Below are positions 1 through 6,084 of a DNA stretch of 8,257 nt, one piece after another. The DNA is from a bacterium. Its GTDB lineage: Bacteria; Patescibacteriota; Minisyncoccia; Phycocordibacterales; VMEP01. How positions within the stretch are numbered: the first letter of the stretch is position 1; every line of letters starts with the position of its first letter. The position numbers and the translations under genes were made by a program. The DNA is taken from assembly GCA_030699625.1 (NCBI GenBank), contig JAUYLU010000037.1, positions 1 to 8,257 on the forward strand. Direction: 5' to 3'. The notes under the pieces were generated by a model. That model did no database searches, was not told the origin of the DNA, and worked only from the letters and a program-made list of their open reading frames with translations.

Positions 1-1
1 C

Positions 2-550
2 TTAATCCAGTTGTCTCAGTTTGGCGACGAGTGCCCCGTACTCATCCACCATTTTATGGGGGAATGTTTCTTTAAACATCTTTAAGCATTCCTCTTCAAA
101 CCATAGCTTTGAATCTTTACCGCGACTGAAGTGTCTCCACATTTTAGGGCCCTCAAGCTCGTAGGCGGCCAAAACCCCCTCCGCGTTGTGTATCTTATCG
201 GAGATAGAGACCGCCTTGGCTTCTTTGGAGCCATTGCGGACGGATTCTATATACTTTTTCTTTCTTTCTTCCCAGGGAAGCGATTTGTCTTCACTGAGCG
301 TTTTCACGATATTTAAAATCCTCTCCCCTAAATCTTTTTTTAGATCCTCTTCGGTAGTCTTCGTATCCTCCAAAACATCATGAACCAACGCGGCGGCGAC
401 AACTTCATCCGGAAAACCGTTTTTCAACAATTTCATGGCAACCATGAACGGATGTGCAATATAAGGAGAATCGTCATCCTTTCTTTTTTGACTGGCGTGA
501 GCTTCTATCGCGATTCGCGCGGCCGTTTCAATAAGCGAGACTTTTTTCAT
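2..550 (-). CDS. Stand-alone RelA/SpoT-type HD hydrolase (probable small alarmone hydrolase)
   Basis: This is a complete 182-aa protein. It carries the HD metal-binding fold of the hydrolase half of RelA/SpoT and of MESH1-like enzymes, which remove the 3'-pyrophosphate from (p)ppGpp. The likely Mn ligands are visible: H33 in YIAHP, H57-D58 in the HD pair, and D118 in DKIHN. The family signature HDVLEDT spans 57-63, and L74-G75 sits where the family has its conserved FG. The length matches MESH1-type enzymes (about 180 aa), and no synthetase, TGS or ACT domain is present. The start at 550 lies 4 nt after the stop of the epimerase-glycosyltransferase gene, with a weak AGG upstream, so the two are almost certainly cotranscribed. 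Base composition is poorer in GC than in the genes at the right. The fold is seen with confidence. The substrate is inferred, and another nucleotide pyrophosphate is possible. Confidence 0.85.
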   Translation of the reverse strand: MKKVSLIETAARIAIEAHASQKRKDDDSPYIAHPFMVAMKLLKNGFPDEVVAAALVHDVLEDTKTTEEDLKKDLGERILNIVKTLSEDKSLPWEERKKKYIESVRNGSKEAKAVSISDKIHNAEGVLAAYELEGPKMWRHFSRGKDSKLWFEEECLKMFKETFPHKMVDEYGALVAKLRQLD

Positions 551-554
551 TTTC

Positions 555-2657
555 CTAACCTATGACTTTCGCAAAAACTTTTTTCCTCATATCTTTGGCG
601 ATGTTGTCCCAGTCGTATTCTTCCTCAACCATTTTTCTGGCGCGGTCCGATATTCCTTTTGCTTTCTCCGGATTGGCAAGAATCTCTTTTACCTTCTCCG
701 CTATCGCTCTCGGATTTTCCGGATGGACTATCCAGGCGGTTTTCCCGTCCACTGCGTAATCGGCAATCCCGCCGACTCCGGAAGTAATTAACGGGAGGCG
801 AGAAGCTAACGCCGAAACGAAGGCGTTTCCAAGGCCCTCCGAGCGCGATGGGGCGACAAATATATCGCTTGCCTTTCTATACAGCGTAACTACCGACCTG
901 TCGACCCGGCCGGTAAAAATAACTCTTTCCTTGAGTCCCAGCTTCCGTGCCAAATCTTTAAGTTTCCCCTCGTCCTCTCCGTCGCCGACGGCAACGAACT
1001 TTATATGCGGCGGCAAATATTGTAGGGATTCAATAACGGTGTCAAAGCCCTTCTGTTTTACCAAACGAGAGGTGTTAACCAAATATATTTCTCCCTCTTT
1101 TTTCCCAAGATCTTTTTTCATCGCATCGATATCTTTTTGGGAAAATACTTCTTTAAGGTCGTTCGGGTTTGCGCCATTTTTGACGAGAACAATTTCTCCC
1201 TTGTAGCCCATCTGCCGCGCCCACCCACTAAGATAGTTTGAAATACTCTGAACTATGGACGCGCTCGTGAATGCCCGCTTGAACAAGGGCCATGCGGGTT
1301 TCATTACCCTTTGTATGTGCTCAATAGGGTCTCCTTCTTGAAGCGTGAGCACATACGGAGTCCCCGGAGAAGACAATTTAAAAATTACCGCGGGAATACC
1401 GGCGGAGTGAGCCATCATGGACCAAATAGCGTCGTATTTGTATTTTCTGTTTAGTTGTAAGCCCTTTAGCGCCCCAAGAATCTGGAAAAGGTATTTGTTT
1501 ATTTTCAATTTAAATTTTCGGCCATAGTCCTTAAATTCAGGATCCGGCAGCCCGAAACCAATCCGATGAACCAGGATATTGCCGTAACGCTCCACTCTCG
1601 GTATTTTTGAGTTCCAAAGGCAGGTAACCATATGAAACTCGATGTCGTCCGGAGGAATCCTGTCAGTGATTTCTTTTATGGCCGGTTCCGCGCCTCCATG
1701 AAAGTTGGGGTAGTAAACAAGCGAAAAAATAAGTATTCTTTTTTTAGCCCTGGGTATCCCTTCGTTCTTCAACATCTTTTTATTGTGAATATCCATTTCT
1801 TTCATTTTCAATTGGTTGATATATCCGTCGAGCGTATGCTCTTGTTTCCATCCGAGCGCCTTTATTTTGGACGTATCCACGGCTTCCGAAGAGCGAGTTG
1901 ATTTTGTGGGCGAAGAATATTCAAGGTGTCCGCCGAACATACGAGCCGCATCAAGAAGGCTGTATGTCTCTTTGGCGCAGATGCCGTATTCATCCCCCGC
2001 GCCGTGTTCTCCGACAAGCACTATTCCGTTGACCGTATCAAAAACATGAGTGAACGCCCTTTTTTGGCCGCCGGAACCGGCTATCCGGTGCGTGACGCCA
2101 TTCAACCAGTTTTGGTGCAGAATTTCTATCAGAGTCCCATACTGATCTCCCCTCTCGCGCGGCCCGTACACATTATAGAAATACACGACCGCATAGGGAA
2201 GCTCGAACCACCTTGCGTACTGAACGATTAATTCGCTCATTGCCGATTTCGACCACGTATAGGGAGCAAGATTTTTACCCTCTACTCCGTCTTCGTCCCT
2301 ATAGGTAAATTTCGTGGAAGACCCCGCGTACACGAGCTTACACCTCTTTTCCCTCCAATATTCCAAAACTCCAAGCGTGCCGAGAAGGTTCAAATCAAAT
2401 GTCACCGACGGCTCCGCAAGGGAATGGCGGACGCGCGAGTATTCCCCCAAATGGTAAATGATATCCGGGTCTTCCGGAACATGCTTTGCTATATCCTTCG
2501 TGTGCCCTTCGCGGTATTCGACTCCCTCCACGTGGTTCTCTTTCGAGCCCGTAAAATAGTTATCGAGCGAGATGACGCGGTGACCCTCCTTGGCAAGGCG
2601 TTCGCACAAATGTGAACCTATAAAGCCGGCACCGCCGGTAACAAGAATTGTCTTCAT
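555..2657 (-). CDS. Fused NAD-dependent sugar-nucleotide epimerase and GT4 glycosyltransferase
   Basis: One uninterrupted 700-aa reading frame holds two enzymes. Residues 1-283 form an extended short-chain dehydrogenase of the GalE-like NAD-dependent epimerase/dehydratase family: Rossmann motif G8-x-x-G11-x-x-G14, catalytic Y133-x-x-x-K137, the S113-S114 region upstream, and a YNVYGPRE segment at 161-168. Residues 307-700 form a GT-B, GT4-type glycosyltransferase: an N-terminal RILIFS strand, GGAE at 321-324, RLVKQKG at 531-537 and a donor-site SEGLGNAF at 606-613. The second glutamate of EX7E is replaced by S615. The likely job is to epimerise or modify a nucleotide sugar and to transfer a sugar onto a surface glycan or lipid. 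I chose the ATG at 2657 because the Rossmann motif begins there; the frame stays open upstream only through repeats and antisense-like sequence. Internal ATGs at 1805, 1796 and 1775 could also yield a separate glycosyltransferase. Confidence 0.85.
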   Translation of the reverse strand: MKTILVTGGAGFIGSHLCERLAKEGHRVISLDNYFTGSKENHVEGVEYREGHTKDIAKHVPEDPDIIYHLGEYSRVRHSLAEPSVTFDLNLLGTLGVLEYWREKRCKLVYAGSSTKFTYRDEDGVEGKNLAPYTWSKSAMSELIVQYARWFELPYAVVYFYNVYGPRERGDQYGTLIEILHQNWLNGVTHRIAGSGGQKRAFTHVFDTVNGIVLVGEHGAGDEYGICAKETYSLLDAARMFGGHLEYSSPTKSTRSSEAVDTSKIKALGWKQEHTLDGYINQLKMKEMDIHNKKMLKNEGIPRAKKRILIFSLVYYPNFHGGAEPAIKEITDRIPPDDIEFHMVTCLWNSKIPRVERYGNILVHRIGFGLPDPEFKDYGRKFKLKINKYLFQILGALKGLQLNRKYKYDAIWSMMAHSAGIPAVIFKLSSPGTPYVLTLQEGDPIEHIQRVMKPAWPLFKRAFTSASIVQSISNYLSGWARQMGYKGEIVLVKNGANPNDLKEVFSQKDIDAMKKDLGKKEGEIYLVNTSRLVKQKGFDTVIESLQYLPPHIKFVAVGDGEDEGKLKDLARKLGLKERVIFTGRVDRSVVTLYRKASDIFVAPSRSEGLGNAFVSALASRLPLITSGVGGIADYAVDGKTAWIVHPENPRAIAEKVKEILANPEKAKGISDRARKMVEEEYDWDNIAKDMRKKVFAKVIG

Positions 2658-2668
2658 GGCAGTAATTA

Positions 2669-2697
2669 AATCTACCCCAAGGGCCGCCCTTGGGCAA
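2669..2697 (-). promoter_or_regulatory. Possible promoter for the epimerase-glycosyltransferase gene
   Basis: On the minus strand TTGCCC (2692-2697) and TAGATT (2669-2674) each match the -35 and -10 consensus at 4 of 6 positions and are separated by exactly 17 nt. The spacer is one of the two GC-rich palindromes. Transcription would start about 5 nt before the ATG, giving a nearly leaderless message. The matches are only moderate, so this is a weak call. Confidence 0.25.
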
Positions 2698-2730
2698 CCT
2701 CGCCCATCTACCCAAGGGCGGCCCTTGGGG
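2675..2730. repeat. Twin GC-rich palindromes in inverted orientation
   Basis: Two near-identical palindromes lie 16 nt apart between the lamin-tail gene and the epimerase fusion. The left unit (2675-2694) reads CCCCAAGGGCCGCCCTTGGG and the right unit (2711-2730) is its exact reverse complement. Each unit also folds on itself, with arms CCCAAGGGC and GCCCTTGGG around one central base. The block can therefore form either two 9-bp hairpins or one 20-bp stem. On the coding strand it begins 6 nt after the lamin-tail stop codon and could stop or slow transcription, but only a weak T-rich stretch follows. It may be a REP-like extragenic palindrome family. Confidence 0.85.
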
Positions 2731-2736
2731 GATCTG

Positions 2737-4143
2737 CTAATCTTTTTCTTCGATGATGGTGAAGTCGTCGGCCGAAATTTCGCCGCTTTTCGGCACCGGC
2801 CGCGGAAGACGGGCGGTGCCGAACGCCGCGACGAGGGCAAGCGCGATGGCTCCCGCGAGCCATTTGTAAACGGACGGCATGCCTTCCTCGCCGTCGTACC
2901 CGTCCGCGGCTCCCGCCGCGGCGGCGACATTCGCCGAAGCGGTCAGTGCTTCCTCTATAACCGGCGCGGGCGCAGGCGGGTTACCTGCCGTTGTAGGCGC
3001 CGCGGCGGCCAGGCGCCCCGGCGCATAGCGATCGGCCACGCTCCCGTTCGGGTACAAAAGCGAAACATCGTTCCCGGCAGGGATGCCGGTGACTTCTTTG
3101 GGAAAAATGAGCTTTTGATTCCCGCCGATGAAGGTGCGCTCGGGGAAGAAGAACGAAACGCCTCCTTCCGTGAGCGCCCATCCCGAGATATCGAGCTCGC
3201 GGCCCGAGCCGTTCTTGATCTCGACGAAACGCTTCGTCCCGCTGCCGAGCGAGCTCACGAGCACCTTCGAGTTCTCGACCGACACTTTGACGCGGTCGCT
3301 TCCCGTAAAGTACCCGGATGCCACGTCGAGCGTCACGATGTACTCGCCCGCGTAGCGGTACGCATGCATCGTCTTTTTCCCTTCTTTGACCGTGCCGTCG
3401 CCGAAGTTCCAGACATAGCGCGCGTTCTCAAGCGGCTTATTTTGAAGCCCCCACGCTTTCGCTTCGAACGCAATATCGGCGCCGATGATGGTGACGCGGT
3501 TGGGTCCGGCGTTCGCGAAGACCTGCGGTTCGACGGGCCAATTGCTGCCCGGATTGTTTTCTGCCACCGGGGTCGTCGTGGGCGTGCTCGATGAAGGATC
3601 GCTCCCGGCGCTTGCGCCCTCCGCCGCGCTCCCGGGCGTCGGGAGCGCGGCGATGAAGCTTCCGCCCGATTTCTGGAGCGAATTTCCGTCGTTCTGGGCG
3701 CCCCATGCCGACTCATACGCCACCGAGTCAATCACGATGCCTTCGGCATCCTTGATGGCGAGCGTTTCGCCGGTGTTATGGAGCGAAAATGAGCTGTCGA
3801 AAAGCGCGCCGCCATAGGCAGGAAAATCCTCGAGGAACCTCGCATCGCTGCTTGCAATGACCGCGTAGCCGCCCGGCGAGAGCACGGCGCTCCCCTGCTT
3901 GAGCGAAAGGCCATGATCGGTGTCGTTCTCGCGGAATTTGAACGAAGAAATATCGACGTCGGCATCGCCGTCGTTGTGTATCTCTATCCATTCCCGCGAG
4001 GCGGACGAACTGCCGCTTCCGATGTCGCTCCCCGCCGGGTCGTACATTATCTCGGTGATGGAGACCGATGCCGCGGCAACGACAGGCAACAGAAAAAAGC
4101 CGATGACTACGGCAAGAAAGTGAAGCGGATATTTTTTCGTCAT
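2737..4143 (-). CDS. Secreted, membrane-anchored lamin-tail / PKD domain surface protein
   Basis: This 468-aa protein has a signal peptide (KK near the N terminus, hydrophobic 9-22, likely cleavage near A25). A first lamin-tail domain (LTD) covers about 26-170, starting SVSITEIMYDP with REWIEIHN at 50-57 and ending near a typical PTPG. A Ser/Thr/Pro linker (about 172-205) follows, then a PKD-like domain at about 207-290 with NFGDG at 246-250 and HAY at 260-262. A second, shorter LTD spans about 292-373. An Ala/Pro-rich linker leads to a transmembrane helix (about 426-444) and a short acidic cytoplasmic tail. LTD and PKD domains are beta-sandwich modules common on exported proteins, so a surface scaffold or adhesin is likely. 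The ATG directly abuts the TAA of the ATPase gene upstream, so translation is probably coupled. GC is very high here. No enzymatic motif was seen. Confidence 0.85.
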   Translation of the reverse strand: MTKKYPLHFLAVVIGFFLLPVVAAASVSITEIMYDPAGSDIGSGSSSASREWIEIHNDGDADVDISSFKFRENDTDHGLSLKQGSAVLSPGGYAVIASSDARFLEDFPAYGGALFDSSFSLHNTGETLAIKDAEGIVIDSVAYESAWGAQNDGNSLQKSGGSFIAALPTPGSAAEGASAGSDPSSSTPTTTPVAENNPGSNWPVEPQVFANAGPNRVTIIGADIAFEAKAWGLQNKPLENARYVWNFGDGTVKEGKKTMHAYRYAGEYIVTLDVASGYFTGSDRVKVSVENSKVLVSSLGSGTKRFVEIKNGSGRELDISGWALTEGGVSFFFPERTFIGGNQKLIFPKEVTGIPAGNDVSLLYPNGSVADRYAPGRLAAAAPTTAGNPPAPAPVIEEALTASANVAAAAGAADGYDGEEGMPSVYKWLAGAIALALVAAFGTARLPRPVPKSGEISADDFTIIEEKD

Positions 4144-5916
4144 TTATTCAAGCACGCGGCGAAGCACGTCTTCGGAAATTTCCTTGGGCTTCTCGTCCCG
4201 CACGGGCGGCGAGGGCGGCGTCTGTTTTTGTTCGGGCACAGAAGCCGGCTCCGTCGGTTTCTGTGCCTCTCGCTCTTCGAGCGCTTTTTGGAGCGCGTCC
4301 TTGAGCACCAGCTTGTTCGGCGTGGTGCGCGGCCGCTCGTGGCCATGTTTCCCGAGATATTTGAGCGGAATGGGAGGCGGCGGCCCGTCTTCCTTTTTTA
4401 CATTTTCCGGCGGCTTCGGCGCAGACGGGGGCGGTGGCGGTGGCGGTGGCGCCGGGCGGGGCCTTTGGAAATCATTCCGCGGCTCCTCACGCCGTCCGGG
4501 AGGATGGGGCATCCCCTCCCGGCGTCCTTCTCGCGGCGGCTCCCTTCTCATTTCAGAACGGAATTCTTCTTTTTGGAATTTCGGCCCGTCCGAACGACTG
4601 AGAGGCCGGGCGGGCTTCGGGGGCTCCACCGGCGCGTGCCATTTCCGTATCTCCTCTTCCACTTCGGTGCGCGGGCGCGCGAACGTCTTTCGCGTGTGCT
4701 CGAGAATGGCGTCCTTGAACGAGCGTTCGGGCGGTTTAATGGGCGCGATGGTCTGCGCCGAGAAGGGCTTCGAACCGATGCCGTCGATCATGAGCGTCAT
4801 GTACACCTGGGCGAAGCCGAGGTTGACGAGGTTTTCCTGGGTGAAGACGGGAGCGAAAACGCGTTCAAGGAGTTCCGCGTCGAGCGGCCCCACGCGGAAG
4901 GCGATGGTGGTGCCGACGTTCCCGAACACCGCCGCGCGCACCTCTTCGGGCATCTGCTCGACGTACTGGTGGGCGATGATGAGGTTCAGCTTGTACTTCC
5001 GCGCCTCCGAAAGAATGTCGGCGAACGATTCGTTCGCGAACGACTGGAATTCGTCGACGTAGAGGTAGAAATCGGGAAGCCGCGCCATCTCCTGCGCCGT
5101 GGCATCGGCGCGCGACATGGCGGCGAGGTAGATCTTGGTGACGAGCATGGAGCCCAAGAGGTCGGAGTTCTGCTCGCCGAGGCGCCCCTTCGAGAGGTTC
5201 ATGATGAGGATCTTCTTCTCGTCCATGAGCTTTCTGATGTCGAAGGACGACTTCGGCTGGCCGATGACGTTCCGGATTATCGGGTTCGCGGTGAACTGGC
5301 CCACCTTGTTCTTGATGGCGTCGCCCGCCTCCTGCATGTAGCGCTCGTTGTACTTCGCGAACTCGTCGGTCCAGAAGGCCTTGATGGAGGGATCGGTGAC
5401 GTTCTCCACCACCTTTTTGCGGTATTCTTTGTCGGAGAGCATGCGGTTCACCCCGAGGAGCGTCGCGTCGGGATACTCGAGGAGGGCGAGGATGGTGTTG
5501 GTGAGGATGTACTCCATCCTGCCCGACCAAGCGTCCACCCATATCTTCTTGAAGGCGGACATGAGCCCGCTCGTGACGAGATGCCGCTTGTCGGGGCCGA
5601 CATCCTCCATGACGTTGAATGAGAGCGGAAAGCCCGCGTCGAACGGGGCAAAATAGATGACGTCCTTGATACGGTGCTCGGGCACGTAGTCGAGGAGCTT
5701 CTCGGCCATCGAGCCGTGCGGGTCCATGACAGCGAGCCCTTCGCCGTTCTGGATGTCCTGAATGGCCATGTTCTCGAGCAGGGTGGATTTCCCCATCCCG
5801 GTCTTGCCGATGACGTACATGTGGCGCGGGCGGTCGCCGCGCTTGATGCCGAAGCGCTCTTTCTTGTTCCTGAAATCGGCCTCGGCGAAATAGGTGATGT
5901 CGTCTTTGCTCGCCAT
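4144..5916 (-). CDS. TraG/VirD4-like (type IV secretion coupling / HerA-VirB4 class) ATPase with proline-rich tail
   Basis: This 590-aa P-loop ATPase belongs to the FtsK-HerA-VirD4 superfamily. Walker A is G37-KTGM-GKS44-T45. Walker B is LYVDEFQ with D288 and E289, followed by SFAN as in TraG/VirD4 proteins. The AHQ at 315-317 fits the glutamine-containing sensor of this class. LAVMDPHG at 61-68 also matches the family. These ATPases pump DNA or protein through membrane channels as hexamers. Unlike true VirD4 proteins, no transmembrane segment precedes the ATPase core, which starts almost at residue 20. Residues about 425-575 are low-complexity, rich in Pro, Arg and Glu, with a run of eight prolines at 490-497. 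A final segment (about 535-590) is predicted helical. No VirB partner genes are in view, so the role (conjugation-like transfer, DNA uptake, pilus function or chromosome processing) is open. The ATG at 5916 lacks a Shine-Dalgarno sequence. Confidence 0.85.
   Translation of the reverse strand: MASKDDITYFAEADFRNKKERFGIKRGDRPRHMYVIGKTGMGKSTLLENMAIQDIQNGEGLAVMDPHGSMAEKLLDYVPEHRIKDVIYFAPFDAGFPLSFNVMEDVGPDKRHLVTSGLMSAFKKIWVDAWSGRMEYILTNTILALLEYPDATLLGVNRMLSDKEYRKKVVENVTDPSIKAFWTDEFAKYNERYMQEAGDAIKNKVGQFTANPIIRNVIGQPKSSFDIRKLMDEKKILIMNLSKGRLGEQNSDLLGSMLVTKIYLAAMSRADATAQEMARLPDFYLYVDEFQSFANESFADILSEARKYKLNLIIAHQYVEQMPEEVRAAVFGNVGTTIAFRVGPLDAELLERVFAPVFTQENLVNLGFAQVYMTLMIDGIGSKPFSAQTIAPIKPPERSFKDAILEHTRKTFARPRTEVEEEIRKWHAPVEPPKPARPLSRSDGPKFQKEEFRSEMRREPPREGRREGMPHPPGRREEPRNDFQRPRPAPPPPPPPPSAPKPPENVKKEDGPPPPIPLKYLGKHGHERPRTTPNKLVLKDALQKALEEREAQKPTEPASVPEQKQTPPSPPVRDEKPKEISEDVLRRVLE
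4431..4450. repeat. Short GCGGTG tandem repeat inside the ATPase gene
   Basis: Three perfect copies plus two bases of a 6-bp unit (GCGGTG) encode the centre of the eight-proline run of the ATPase tail. Such in-frame hexamer repeats can expand or shrink by slippage without breaking the frame. Confidence 0.8.
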
Positions 5917-5935
5917 GGAAATAGCTATGTAAAAG

Positions 5936-5973
5936 TATATCCTTCCGTCATCAAAAAAGCACGGAAGGATATA
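5936..5973. repeat. Perfect 13-bp hairpin just upstream of the ATPase gene
   Basis: TATATCCTTCCGT (5936-5948) and ACGGAAGGATATA (5961-5973) pair perfectly around a 12-nt loop. On the coding strand the hairpin ends 19 nt before the ATPase ATG. Only a short CTTTT follows, so it is not a textbook intrinsic terminator. It could act as a 5'-UTR structure, a processing site or a protein-binding palindrome. A TATACT on the minus strand within its right edge could be a -10 box but lacks a good -35. Confidence 0.8.
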
Positions 5974-6031
5974 ACTGGTTCGCTCGGTTCAAATAAAAGC
6001 CGCTTTTATTTGAACCTCGCTGCCAGTTATA
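5970..6031. repeat. Nested inverted repeat (9-bp outer and 14-15-bp inner stem)
   Basis: The inner arms GGTTCAAATAAAAGC (5986-6000) and GCTTTTATTTGAACC (6002-6016) are exact complements around one base. They are enclosed by outer arms TATAACTGG (5970-5978) and CCAGTTATA (6023-6031), with small internal loops that both contain TCGCT. The outer left arm shares TATA (5970-5973) with the neighbouring 13-bp hairpin, so the two structures compete for those bases. The element fills most of the 168-nt gap (5917-6084) between the hydrolase and ATPase genes. The rest of the gap shows no gene. Confidence 0.8.
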
Positions 6032-6084
6032 GCAAAAGAGGGACACAAAAGCCCCGTCGTGTTGACGCTGTGGCACGAAGCGGA

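Noticed and set aside
2658..2930. Upstream extension of the epimerase frame by 91 codons
   Set aside because: It overlaps the 3' end of the lamin-tail gene in another frame and translates the palindromes. The Rossmann motif starts immediately after the ATG at 2657.
2590..3594. Plus-strand open frame of 334 codons
   Set aside because: It runs through the twin palindromes and antisense to the lamin-tail gene, is Arg-rich and has no recognisable motif.
3913..5622. Long open frame on the plus strand (569 codons) opposite the ATPase and lamin-tail genes
   Set aside because: It is antisense to genes with clear conserved motifs. Its translation is Arg/His/Leu-rich without domains, as expected from a high-GC third position on the other strand.
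5912..5960. Tiny ATG-initiated frame (8 codons) in the hairpin upstream of the ATPase gene
   Set aside because: It has no ribosome binding site and lies inside the stem. Nothing supports translation.
5936..6031. Intrinsic terminator after the glycoside hydrolase
   Set aside because: Stems are strong, but neither is followed by a proper U-tract on either strand, so I list it as a structured repeat only.
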